DNA of 64,000 nt from Trema orientale. Taxonomy: Eukaryota > Streptophyta > Magnoliopsida > Rosales > Cannabaceae. How positions within the stretch are numbered: position 1 is the stretch's first letter; each line of letters opens with the position of its first letter. Under the pieces are notes generated by a model, which made no database searches, was not told the DNA's origin, and saw nothing but the letters and a program-made list of their open reading frames with translations. The DNA lies in NCBI GenBank assembly GCA_002914845.1, contig JXTC01000014.1, positions 1,142,958 through 1,206,957 of the forward strand. The letters run 5' to 3'. Below, piece by piece: positions 10,690 through 22,049 of the stretch. Both the position numbers and the translations under genes were made by a program.

Positions 10690-13251
10690 ACATCAACAGT
10701 CTCTTTTAAGGATCTGATGCTTCTGGAGTTGAAGATTACCTAAAATGCATTCTTTTTCAATCTAAAGTCTAGCCAAACCAATCCCTTCATAGGTTATATC
10801 ACAGAATGTATAATATTACTAAGGAGATTTTCTAGTAGTTTTATATCTGATTCCAGATCCCTCTCTTTCCTTCCCAGTTGAGTTTCATGGTTAAATATCT
10901 AGAGCAATTAAAGGGTGGAGTGATTGGATGGAAAGAAACGGCAAATATCTAGCAAGCCGAGAATCTTATAAGAACCAGTGAACGTCATTCCAAGGAAGAC
11001 TCTCTAGCTGTGTCTCTCACTCCACCCTATTATCATTGCCTTCTTTAAGGTTAAAAAAGATTTTCAGAAGTTTAGTTCAAATGCTTTGCTTGTAGTTTTG
11101 TCCTAAACTGCTTAGGCACAGAAGAAGTACAGCAGTTAATTTCATTTTCTTAAGAGCCAAAGCTGAGATTCTGAACTTGCTGATGCCCACTGATTCAGGT
11201 TCCTGCATTGCTTTGCAGTTGGCTGATGTTTAGCAAAACTGTGTGTGTATAGTACTGGATTGTAAATTATAATGTATTATTTTTGGGTACCCTTTACCTT
11301 ATTGTAAGAATAGCTTCAGTGGCATTGTGTCCAATGCTCCGTGTTGACGTACTGAGACAAGATTTCAAGCCCTGGTGTAACAAAAATATGTATGTAGTTC
11401 TGTAATGTTGCCAATATAGAGCCATATTACAATACAATAATGTAATGCTTCTTAGTGGGGCACGCAAGGAAACAAGAAAGGATTCTCGTTTCCAATGATG
11501 TTTTGTTAAATTATTATCTACTTTGAGTTAAAACTACGTGCAGGATTGACATTGATACAACACACAAAATCTAATAGTTGCTACTTACTAGTTAACTCAA
11601 TTAGCATTTTTCAAAGCATTGTGTGGTTGATTTTCTAAACTATCACACAGCCACAAGCAATTGAAGACGGGATGATGATGTCACTAAGGTAAACATTTTT
11701 CAATAACATTCAGCTAACTTGTGTAATCCCACGAAGTAGGTCGTGGTACAATTGGATCGAGGACATCATTGTGTCAGATCCAGTCATGTGATCTTTAAGT
11801 ATCAGAACTTTCGCTATACATCCAAGACCATACAGATAACAGGGATGGACATATCAAATATGTATCTATCTCGTAATGTCAAGATTTTAATATGCAACAG
11901 AAAAACTGGCTCTGTTTCTTCATTCCAGTAAGTAAACACACGGATAACAGGGATGAACATATCGGACATGTATCTGTCTCGTAAACTCAAGTTTTTTGTA
12001 TGCAACATAAAAAGTGGCTCTGTTTCTTCATTCCAGGCAGTAATTTTGATAATCAAAATAAACCAATCCTGCTGACCTGAATGAAATGACGTCAAAAACC
12101 ACAATGTGAAATTCCTCATGCCTAATTCCATCCATCCATCACCCATTGGAGTGGTCTTCTCGAGCTTTCCTTCCGTTTGTGGGATGTAAAACTGTAGCTA
12201 CTGCCCAGGCTAGAAGATTCAGCTTTTGTTGGTGGAATCTGCATCAAAGCAATTAAGACACTAAGCTGAGGCAAGAGAGACAGAATTAAATAGTGAGCAA
12301 AGATCTCATATGTAATAACACAAAGTGACAATATCATTTGAAAGATTGCTGGCTATCATACAGATTATAGAAGACACAGAGAGTGCCACAAAAGTTTCAG
12401 TCATTAAAATATCTCAAGAATTCCACTGGAAACTTATATATAATAATTATAATAAGGGTCAATTACAAATATATCCCCTGTATTTTTTTTCCCCCTCTTT
12501 TTCACACACCCGTTAAACACTTTAATCTTTACTCGATTAATTATATATAGTCATTGCGAGATTTGAGAAACTGCTATGGAACATCTCATAGGGAGGAAAA
12601 GAAATGTGGAGTAATCCAAATTTTTGGGATCAAAATCAAGATTTTATGGGAAAGGAGATTTGAAAGAGGGGTCACGAATGCAGTTTTCACTACCCATGAT
12701 GGGAACTAACTCGAGGAAAAATAAAAAAGAACAGAGTAGTCTTACATGGTGCAAAATCCCATTGCTTCCAATCCTCTCCGTCTCTATCATTTGCAGTCAG
12801 ACAGTATTCTGCCATTGATTCACACACCAATTAATTCACAGGTTCTTTGTCCTCTCCCTTCTCTTTCTCTCTATTTCTTTTGTCTCTCATATATGTTCAA
12901 GAAAATCATTCTTTGGAAATTTAAGTAATTTTCTCTTTACAAATGGTTGAAAAAGACAAATTATTTCGTACGAAGAGCATTCGGTAAATTACAACTTTTA
13001 CCTGACTTATTGAGATGTAGCACTCTTGAATAAACATAAATAAATGCTTACCAATCTGGTAGTTCATCATTCAGCAATGCAATCTGAGACAAAAAAGCAT
13101 AACTGAACCAATAATTTATGGCTTGATATGCTGCTGCATAACAGCAGATAAGAATATCCAAGTCCATGGTCACTTTTACTTTCTGCACCGGTCAGCCAAA
13201 GAGTGATAATTATGCTCGAATCAAACATCTTGGAACTAATTAAATGATTAT
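10690..13251. other. Non-coding spacer between the TPR and PPR genes
   Basis: No convincing gene on either strand. It contains the 94 bp direct repeat pair at 11835-12036. The right part is presumably the 3' flank of the PPR gene. Confidence 0.45.
11835..12036. repeat. Direct repeat, two 94 bp copies
   Basis: Copies at 11835-11928 and 11943-12036 both start GATAACAGGGATG and end CTGTTTCTTCATTCCAG, separated by 14 bp. They differ at roughly ten positions, so the duplication is older than the 42 bp one at 7188. Confidence 0.85.
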
Positions 13252-15840
13252 CTAAACACATGAAGCTCCGGCAAGATTAGAGCTTCCTTTCAATTTTCCA
13301 TTTACTAGAATGTCATAAGTGATGTCATCAGGTACAAGACCTCTGTCAAGCATTTCATCATGCAATCTAAAGGCCTCCTGCAAATTGCCCTCCTTGAACT
13401 GTCCAGCAATTAAGGTATTATAAATAAGAACGCTAGGGGCAACACGCTTTCGATCCATCTCTTCCAAGACCTTACGTGCATTATCTAGCTGTCCTTTGTT
13501 ACAAAGGCCATTTATCAGAACCGTATATGTAATGATATCAGGCACGATACCCTTGGAAAGCATTTCTGAGTAAAGATCTGATGCAACGAGTAACTTCCCC
13601 TCTTTCAGCAATCCATCAATTAATGTGGTGTATGTTAGCAAATCACAGGGAATCCCATTGTCTAGCATTCGCTTATGCAATGCAAGAGCAGCTTCCATGT
13701 TACCTAAATTTCGGTAGCCACCAATCATACTGTTATATATGGCTGCATTTGGAGATAGACCAACTTCAAGAAGTTCAGAGAAAAGTCCGGAGGCAGTTAC
13801 CATGTCTCGCCCTTTGCAGAACCCATCAATTAGAGCACCATATGCAGTAACATCTAACTCAATGCCCTTACTTGTCATCTCATTCCTGATTTTCAGAGCA
13901 AGAGCAGTATTATTGCTCTTGAAACACCCATTAATCAAGCAGGTGAAAGTGACAACATTTGGTGAAATCCCATCTTCACACATTTCTCTATAAACTGCAA
14001 GTGCAGAATTGGTATCACCCTCCTTCATAAATCCATCTATAATGCTATTATAAGTCAAGCAGATGGGAACAAAACCAATCTCAATATATTTCTTCAACAT
14101 GTCCCTCGCTTCAGATGTACGGCCTACTTTGCACAAGCCATTAATGATAGTGTTATATGTGAAATCTGTGGGGGCTATATTTACGGCCCTCATTTGGTCA
14201 AAGACATCAAAGCCACGTTCAACATCACCTTTCTTGAAATACCCGTCAATCAAAATGGAATAAGTGATCACATTTGGTTTTAAACTCTTTTCAAACATCT
14301 CCACGAAGAGGTTATGTGCCATATCCATTGCTCCTGCTCTGCAGCGGCCAAATATCATATTATTATAAGATACTGTGTTAGGTACCACACCCTTACTGCT
14401 CATATTATCCCAGATACCACAAGCTTCATTTACTTTACCCGCACTACAAAGCCAAGATAAAAGGTTATTATATGTGAAAATATTAGCCACACCACAATCA
14501 ACTGCCTCATCAAAAAACTTCAAAGCATCTTGAAAGGGCCGAAATTTCAACAATCCACGTAACACAGAATTCACAACATAGACATTGGGCTGTATACCTA
14601 TGAGTTTCATTTGGTTGTAAAGCTCACAGGCCTTTTCCATCTTTCCACTCTTAGAACACCATTCTATCAAGACTGCATAGGTAACCTTGTTCGGACTAAG
14701 CCCATACTCATTAATCTTATCAAACAAATCCAAAGCACTATCCAAATTGCCTTGCACACAATACCCCTTCATCAAACTTGTTGCCACAACCAAATTGAAC
14801 GGTTTTCCACAACTCACCATTTCATCCTTAATCTTCAAAGCCTCAATCATATTTCCCTGCTTCACACAAGCCCCAATAACACAAGTAAAGGTACCCTCAG
14901 AAGGAATCCAACCCATTTCTCTCATTTCCTTTAACAACCCAGAAGCCATCCTAGAATTGGGTTTCTTACAAATAGCCTGAATAAAAATACTATAGGCTGC
15001 AGCATCAAGTTCAGTACCTCTAGCCTTCGCCTCGATAAAGTAGTTCTCTGCCTCCTCTACCCTCTCTTCCTTCAAACAAGCACGCATCATCACATGTACA
15101 GTCGCACGGTCACCAAAAACTCCCTTCAAAACCATCTTATTATGCAATTCTCGAGCTTCCATCGACATGTTTCTTCTAACCAACGCCGTCAAAAGGATAT
15201 TCATAAATGGAACCCAAGGATATATCTCACATTCAATCATCTTATCAAAACAATGAATAGCATCACTTATCTTGTTAGCTCTAATATAACTATTCAACAA
15301 GTAATTAAAAACCCGAGAATCCGATTCGAAATCGAACCTTTTCGCGCACTCGACCAAGTGATCGATAAAGACAGACGGAGAGGGACAAGTATCGCCAGAA
15401 ACGCACTGATTAAGCAAGTTCTGAACGCGGCCGTAAGTCTCCTGAAAACCAATCAAAATGTGAAGCAAAACACAGAAGGCATCCACACCTTTAACAAAGC
15501 CCCTCATTCTCTCAGCCCAGTTGTAGTAATTGAGAGCCGAATAGGGGTCGGTCTTGCGGCCTAGGAGAGTGTTTATCACATGGGCTTGCGTTAAATCTGT
15601 GGTTTGTGAGATTGACTGACTGAAATTCCCAGATTTGGGTTCTGGGGACGATGGGTCCTCCTGATAAGGGAGTTCATGTTCAGAAACGGGTTTATCGGCA
15701 GAGCTAGATTCTGAAATTGGTGATTCGGAGATGGGTTTATTGTTATCAACCGTTGTTGATTGGTAACAAAGATAGCGAGGGCTTAAGAAAGAGCGGCGCA
15801 ACAATGGCGGAATTGGTGAAGAAGTGACTGAGGATCTCAT
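13252..15840 (-). CDS. P-class pentatricopeptide repeat protein, likely mitochondrial
   Basis: An intronless 862-codon gene, resembling Arabidopsis At3g54980 in layout (about the same length, same pre-repeat region). The start at 15840 is chosen because MRSSVTSSPIPPLLRRSFL looks like an organelle transit peptide; the open frame extends 68 codons further upstream, but that stretch lacks such character. From about residue 190 there are 19 full 35-residue P motifs (typical start VVTFTCLINGCF) and one partial. No E, DYW or SMR domain follows. P-class PPR proteins bind organellar RNA and affect its stability, processing or translation; the target here is unknown. Residues 5 and 35 follow the usual code in several motifs: TN in motifs 5 and 6, TD in 14 and 17, ND in 16 and 19. 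Confidence 0.93.
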   Translation of the reverse strand: MRSSVTSSPIPPLLRRSFLSPRYLCYQSTTVDNNKPISESPISESSSADKPVSEHELPYQEDPSSPEPKSGNFSQSISQTTDLTQAHVINTLLGRKTDPYSALNYYNWAERMRGFVKGVDAFCVLLHILIGFQETYGRVQNLLNQCVSGDTCPSPSVFIDHLVECAKRFDFESDSRVFNYLLNSYIRANKISDAIHCFDKMIECEIYPWVPFMNILLTALVRRNMSMEARELHNKMVLKGVFGDRATVHVMMRACLKEERVEEAENYFIEAKARGTELDAAAYSIFIQAICKKPNSRMASGLLKEMREMGWIPSEGTFTCVIGACVKQGNMIEALKIKDEMVSCGKPFNLVVATSLMKGYCVQGNLDSALDLFDKINEYGLSPNKVTYAVLIEWCSKSGKMEKACELYNQMKLIGIQPNVYVVNSVLRGLLKFRPFQDALKFFDEAVDCGVANIFTYNNLLSWLCSAGKVNEACGIWDNMSSKGVVPNTVSYNNMIFGRCRAGAMDMAHNLFVEMFEKSLKPNVITYSILIDGYFKKGDVERGFDVFDQMRAVNIAPTDFTYNTIINGLCKVGRTSEARDMLKKYIEIGFVPICLTYNSIIDGFMKEGDTNSALAVYREMCEDGISPNVVTFTCLINGCFKSNNTALALKIRNEMTSKGIELDVTAYGALIDGFCKGRDMVTASGLFSELLEVGLSPNAAIYNSMIGGYRNLGNMEAALALHKRMLDNGIPCDLLTYTTLIDGLLKEGKLLVASDLYSEMLSKGIVPDIITYTVLINGLCNKGQLDNARKVLEEMDRKRVAPSVLIYNTLIAGQFKEGNLQEAFRLHDEMLDRGLVPDDITYDILVNGKLKGSSNLAGASCV

Positions 15841-16650
15841 CGTTTGTTTTACGGAGAAAAGAAGACGAAGCAGGAGAAAGAAAACCCAGTAGGGTTTTGC
15901 GTTAAACCCTTTAATCTTTGGTATTGGACCATCCGGTTGTGACCAATGAGTGCAAAAGGGGGAAACTTTAAATGGTTCTACTATGAGATCTCTTAGCGGA
16001 GAAAGCGGAGGAATATACGTGTGGATGAATAATATTTTAATCAAGCAATATTTTAAATTTGATTAAGTAAATGTTGATTTTTTTAATTTTATAGTAAAAT
16101 ATTTAGGTATATATATTTTTATATTTGTTAGATATTTTATCTACTAATTTTAGTTACTGTATTAAAATATATTGAATATATAATTTTTTATATTTGTATA
16201 TAAAATTTTATACTTAGTATATAAACATATATAGCGGATATTTTGCAATAACATTTGATTAAGGGATATTTACTTAAATTAGGCTTAAAATTTAGTCATA
16301 TTTCTATAAAGTCCATGTTAGAGAGGGTGTCCAACTTTTATTTTTTAGGAGGATGATTTTTTTTTTTTCTTTTAACGACACTTTAGACACAAAATATAGA
16401 TCGTAGAAAGTGAAATTAGAATAAAACTTCCATAAATAAATTTTTGATAAATTAATAAATTTCAATTAAATAATAAAATATTCTAACTTACTTTAATAAA
16501 TAAAGTAATAATCTCGTTAAATGCATAAGATAATAACTTTTTTATAAATTTTTAACCAACGAATATATAAATTAATAATTGGTTAAATATATAAATAAAT
16601 AATACATAAACATCCATAATATTAGCATATATTTTTCTTCATAACTTCTA
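15841..16650. other. Upstream region of the PPR gene, AT-rich spacer
   Basis: Probable promoter/5' UTR of the PPR gene near 15841-16040, then very AT-rich sequence without features. Confidence 0.45.
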
Positions 16651-16660
16651 TTTTCTTAAT

Positions 16661-17172
16661 GGTTAATTGTAGTATAGTCCCTGAATTATAATTATTGTAC
16701 TATTTTCGTCCCTGAATTTTTAACTTACATAGTTTTGGCCCTTGAATTATACAACTATCACTGCAATGGTCCTTTTGTCACAAATTATTAATTTTTTAAC
16801 AGATTATAGCCAAAAACATAGCGTATAATTGAGCATTATTTACTTCTATAAGTTAGAATCTAATTTTCAGCCATGACTCATTTCTATTAAAAATTTCATA
16901 ATTTGAGGGGAAAAAAAGGCAATTGTCGCAATAATTGCATATTCTTGGTACTCTACTTTGTAAGTTAGAAATTTGGAGTTATATTATTATCCATAGTTCC
17001 CAAACTATGTGCTTTTAATGACTTATTTTTGTTAAATACTTAACAATTTGTGGAAAAATGATCATTATTACAATAATTACATAAGTCATGAGTCGTTAAT
17101 ATGTAAGTAAAAAATTCAAGGGCTAAAATAATACAACATGTATAATTTGGGGGTTATTAACATCATTAACGA
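16661..17172. mobile_element. Fold-back (MULE-like) element with 10 bp TSD
   Basis: A 512 bp element bounded by identical TTTTCTTAAT (16651-16660 and 17173-17182). The arms are diverged inverted repeats: the left has GTCCCTGAATTAT and CCTGAATTTTTAACTTACAT, the right has their complements (ATGTAAGTAAAAAATTCAAGG, ATAATTTGGGGG). There is no coding capacity. TSD length and arm structure resemble the element at 1138-1608; both use CCCTGAATT-type motifs. Confidence 0.75.
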
Positions 17173-17182
17173 TTTTCTTAAT

Positions 17183-18494
17183 TATGTTCTTTTTCAAAAT
17201 ATATGCATCTAAAATTGTTTATTTTCTCTTTGAAACTAAATTGAACAATTAACATTATTTTTTCTCCTCTCATTTGACAAATATTCTACTCACGTTTTAA
17301 AAGTATTTAAATGGTTGATGGAGTGATGAATAGAAGATAAATACTTATTTTATAATCACAAAGTGCTCTTCTAATGTTATTAGTCAATGAAGATTTTTTT
17401 TACTCATTTCAATTAAAATGCTATGAAGGGACAAGATATAAAAATTGTTAAGGATGTTCAAGATTGAAAAAAAAAATTCAGACCAAGTCAATTAAATCAA
17501 CCAATTCAATTCAATCCAATTACTAAAAATTAGATATCCAATTATAATTGGATTGGATTAGATGTATAATTCTGAATCTTAATTGGATTGGTTCGATTTA
17601 TGGATTTCATTGTAAAAAATCCAATTAGAATTGAACCATACTATATTTTATTATGTAGTTCTCCATTCACAAAATTAGAAAATATGAGCTACCTTCATCT
17701 ATATAAAGGAGGCTCAATCTCATTATTCTACATACTGAAAATCATACAACAGAAAATACTTGCTAATGCTTTCATATCAAGACTCTACGCTCGCTTGTAA
17801 TCTCTCTCATATAGTTAAAAATTCATCATGAACGTAGCCCATCTTTTTGGGTTTGAATTGCGTTAAATTTCTTGTATACTTTTATTATTTATTATAATTT
17901 AACTGTTATTTATAGTCAAACTCCCAACCATCAACCGCTATAATTCATCTACATCAAATTAGATGACCAGCACAAAAATGTTATCAACAACTATGCTAAA
18001 TTCTTCTCTTCTTTATTGTTTACTACAGTTTTACTATTATTCGTAGTTGAATTAATAGTAGTTGAATTCTGACTGAGGGGATCGACCCATCTACTATCGG
18101 AATTCGACCCATCAATAGTTATAATTCATCTACATCAAATTGGACGGCCATCGCAAAATATTGTCAATGACTATATTAAATTCTCGTATTCTTTATTATT
18201 TACTATAGTTTTACTATTATTCGTAGTCGAATTCTGACCGAGTGGTTCGACCCATCTACAATTATAGTTCGTCTACATTGAGTTAAATGGTCATCACAAA
18301 AATACTATCATCAGCATCTACAATGCAAACTTAGGAAATGTTATCATAGGTTATTTTTTTGGTTACTCTCCCTGTAATATCAACATTATGTATCAAAATG
18401 CTTTGATTTACGACTAAACACGTTATATTATTAACTTATAACTTTTGGCCGAAAACTTTACAAAAATTGACAATAAAAAATGTTACTCAAGAAT
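17183..18494. other. AT-rich spacer with tandem repeat
   Basis: Contains an AATTGGATT-rich palindromic stretch near 17490-17640 and the tandem repeat at 17939-18320; no gene supported. Confidence 0.45.
17939..18320. repeat. Diverged tandem repeat, about 181 bp, ~2.3 copies
   Basis: Copies start at 17939, 18120 and about 18262 with TATAATTCATCTACATCAAATT or a close relative. Each contains TTTACTATTATTCGTAGT followed by a GACCCATCTAC motif. The third spacing is shorter because about 40 bp present in the first unit are absent. Confidence 0.7.
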
Positions 18495-18499
18495 ATTTG

Positions 18500-19885
18500 T
18501 GATGGGTGCATAATTTGCTTTTTGATTAATTTCTCTATATTACTATGTTAGTTTTCTTGTTATTTCTAGATTTTTATGATATTTTTGTATTTTATAGGTG
18601 TTTTGGAGGTAAAGAAGTAAAAATAAGCTGAAGTTGAACTAAAATAGACTAAAAATCAAAAAGTTGAGCTGAAAGGTAGTAAAAATCTGAAAATCTGACT
18701 AAAAAGTTGCATTTTTATAAAAACTGAGAAATCTGACACAAATTTGGTACTGCAGTGCCAGAATATTAGCATTGCAGTGCTAGAAATCAGGAAAGTGTTA
18801 TTTTGAAGCCTTTTAGCCTCTCTAACTTCGGAAAACTTATCCAAATCACTCTTAAGGCCAGTATATTATAAATAGGGTAGTTTGGGTCAAATTTTGCAAA
18901 ACCTAGACTCATAGAAAATTAGGAACACATTAAACTCATAGAGAGAGAATCAAAAAGAGAATTTGAGCGCTTAGAGGTTGGAGATCATTCTGCATTGAAA
19001 GGCGTCATGCTACAAATATCAACCAGTGTTTTTTCTGTTTTATCTTTATTTTATCCTTATTTTTATTTATCTAGCATGATGGATTCATTGTTTACTTGTT
19101 TGAGTATGCTAGGCTAGGTTTTTCTTGCGATTTCAAAGCCCCAATTATAATAATTATGTGAAATTTTCATATTATATATATATTTTCTTCTATGCTTTAT
19201 GATTCATAATTTCTATTTTGATTTGTTTTAATGTACAACCAAGTAAACTTAATAGATTCTACAGTTAGGTTGAAATTTTAAATCTGTAATTGTTTAATAT
19301 TTTGATCATATGTGGCAAATCATGATAATTGAATTGAGCTAATTGATTGGTTAGTTGTGATGAAGAACATACTCTAGGTTAAAGATAATCTAAGCTTGTA
19401 TGATTGTTACTCAGAATCAACCTTATTTTTTTTAGCTTAATGCTTCTATTAGACTAAATCTAGATAGCTTATTATAAGTTATTTAAATGGAAAGAGATTA
19501 TTAGGTAGAGAACTTGTTTTATCTAACAACAAACTAAGGAAAAATTGAGATAGCAGAATTTGTTTTATCTATGATTGATAACTTTGATAAGTAATTGGAC
19601 ATAGAGTCTAGTAGTTAACCTAATAGGAGTGCCTAGTGGTGGAAAATGACCTTTTGACCTATTTTATTTTATTAATGATTTCTTTTCTTATTTTATTAAT
19701 TTTTATTCTAGTTTAGAGAAAACTCCCTTAAACCTATGGGATTAATAGCTTAGTAGTTAGACCAATTTTTCGTAAGATTGACCTGTACTACCACTATACT
19801 AAGTAATACTAGATTTTTCTAGACTTTGTTAAATTATTGTTAGAAGATAATTAATTTAATTTGATTGTATTGATAACCACTATCA
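18500..19885. mobile_element. Solo LTR, probably Ty3/gypsy, 5 bp TSD
   Basis: The 1386 bp segment starts TGATGGGTGCA and ends ACCACTATCA (TG..CA ends, short inverted termini TGATGG/CTATCA). It is flanked by ATTTG on both sides (18495-18499, 19886-19890). Internal phrases such as GACCTGTACTACCACTATACTAAGTA are typical of the 3' part of long plant Ty3/gypsy LTRs. No internal retroelement coding region adjoins it, so a solo LTR left by LTR-LTR recombination is the simplest reading. Superfamily is inferred. Confidence 0.8.
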
Positions 19886-19890
19886 ATTTG

Positions 19891-20549
19891 CATCATTAGT
19901 TGTGCTGAAAATCATATTAGATACAAAATATCAAGGTTAGCACGACGTCACGTATCCATATTTTTGAATTAATATTTTTTACCCACATAAATGGCATTGA
20001 TCAAGATTCTCTCCCATCAATCATCACATGTAATTGAGTTGGCCTAGCTATTAGCCGGTTAATGATACTTGCAATACCAAGTTTCTTACCACAGTAAAAA
20101 AAAAATGTCGTTATAACAATTATTGTGGGTGACTAGTCCCTCAATTGGCACCTTAGGGACTGTAGCCATAGCCCAAATAGAAAATGTCAACTAGGAATAT
20201 ATCCATAATATAATCAAAGAATGGAAAATCTAGAAAAGGATCAATAACATAATCAAAGGATATCTTATGATTAATCATGATCGTTACCGCAATAGAAACA
20301 ACAAGATGCAGTCTACGCTGCCTTAAGCAAGTTACCGAACAAACAAAATTACAACTCAAAGCAATAAAATAAATTGATCTCACCGATTGAAACAACCAGA
20401 AAATATATTCTCCTTGAACATACTTGAAGCTTGAGCGAAGAAAATACTCTAATTAGAGTTTGGCACTAGCTATTAGTAGTACTATTACTATATATTAGCA
20501 TCATCCTTATGTACTAATTAATTAGTCTAATTAAAGTTTTCTTACACTC
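19891..20549. other. Non-coding spacer
   Basis: No gene supported; only short unconvincing open frames. Confidence 0.5.
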
Positions 20550-20557
20550 TAAAATAT

Positions 20558-21257
20558 TAGGGATGGCAATTTAGGTCACGACACGAAGTTAGCGGGTTTG
20601 GGTTTGTCTTAAACAGGTACAAGTCAAAACAGGTTAAACCCGATTAAATACGATTAAATAATAGGTCATTAGCAGGTTAACATGTTAAACTCGAAATTGA
20701 CCCGTTTAACACGATTAAATTTTTTGAGACATTGTATTATCTTATGTGTACCAAGACTTAAAACTTCCCTTTTATGTTTTATGTACTAAAACTTGAAAAT
20801 TTTATTTTAGTTTTAAACTTTGGATTATGTGTTATATTTATTTGATTATGGTTGCTTAGTTATATTGGAAATATAAAATAAGTTAATAGATTATATCAAG
20901 TTATATTGAAAATATGAAATAGGTTAACATGTTAAAATTAATATGTTAATACATTATATTAAGTTGAACCAAATATAACATATTTAACATTAACATGTTA
21001 AATTGAGTTCAATTAACGGGTTAACAGTATACAGGTTAGCAGATCGTATTACGTTGGACACGATCTGAATACGACCTATTTAAATAACGTGCTAAATGTG
21101 TCGCTCACAGGTTAACCTGTTTATTTAGCATGTCGGGTGTGGGTTTACAAATCATAACACGAATAATAAACGTGTCGGATTTGAGTTTGGTAATTGCTCG
21201 TTATATATATGCCTCGACGATACGAATATGACACGACAACACGAATTGCCACTCCTA
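20558..21257. mobile_element. hAT-like non-autonomous element with 8 bp TSD
   Basis: A 700 bp element with ends TAGGGATGGCAATT and AATTGCCACTCCTA, flanked by TAAAATAT on both sides (20550-20557, 21258-21265). The interior is rich in motifs such as GGGTTTGGGTTTG and CACGACAACACGAA and has no coding capacity. 8 bp TSD and a TAGGG start are typical of hAT elements. Confidence 0.85.
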
Positions 21258-21439
21258 TAAAATATTGACTATTATTCCTCACGATCCCTCAACTCCCAAA
21301 AGCCGTCATCTTTTTGAACCATAGACTTGTACTTTTAAGTCCACCAATTTGCAACTATGTTGAAGTCATCTGGAACAACATCTCCACCTTTGTTCAAGAG
21401 TGCGATACTATTAATAAAACCTAAATAGAAGGTAGTTGT

Positions 21440-22030
21440 CAAATTTAAAAAACACCGTTTTTTTAAGTAACTAGCGTTATTTACTATTTAAGGCTGATTT
21501 TCAACAAAAACAGTGCTTATTTAAGACATTTAATGTTAGTTTTAAGAACATACGTTAAAAGTTGACATTTAACATTATTTCTTAGGGAACCTGCATCTGT
21601 TTAAGACATTTAACGCTGGATTCTGGAACCGATATTAAAAGTTGACATTTAATGTGCTTCTTAGGAACCAACATCTATTTAATATTATGGATTTTTTATA
21701 TTAAGTTGTTTTGTTGATTTAAGGATAAAATAATATATTATGGTGATTTATTTTGTTTTTTAATTTTTAATTATTTTATATTATTAAAATGACGTCGTTT
21801 TAGTATTTTAAAGAACTAATAAATATAATTGATATCATAATTATAATCAAAGAAGAGTTGCGACTAAGTGGCAACACCCGAATGGATTGGTCTTGGAGCT
21901 GTCGTGCTCAAATCCCAAGAGGAACACTTTGTTTCTTTTTTATTTATTACCCATTTAATGCCAGTTATTTTTAGAACCAGCGTTAAATATTAAATATCAA
22001 TATTTAACGCTGGTTCTTTGAGAAACTTAA
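21440..22030. repeat. Degenerate repeat cluster with perfect 19 bp hairpin
   Basis: Diverged direct repeats of an ~80 bp module (AAGACATTTAA..., GTTGACATTTAA..., CTTAGG.AACC..) at about 21515-21680 precede a perfect palindrome at 21973-22017: arms AGAACCAGCGTTAAATATT and its complement, with a 7 nt loop. Repeated AACGCTGGTTCT-type modules in both orientations resemble subterminal repeats of CACTA-like elements, but no CACTA terminus was found. Confidence 0.5.
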
Positions 22031-22049
22031 AGAGGTACGTATGGTACTA

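Noticed and set aside
12121..12337. Minus-strand frame ending RRPLQWVMDGWN, possible C-terminal exon
   Set aside because: A plausible acceptor exists, but no upstream coding exon or family match could be found.
15841..16044. 68-codon N-terminal extension of the PPR open frame
   Set aside because: It would bury the transit peptide; composition is not protein-like and the downstream Met gives the normal family start.
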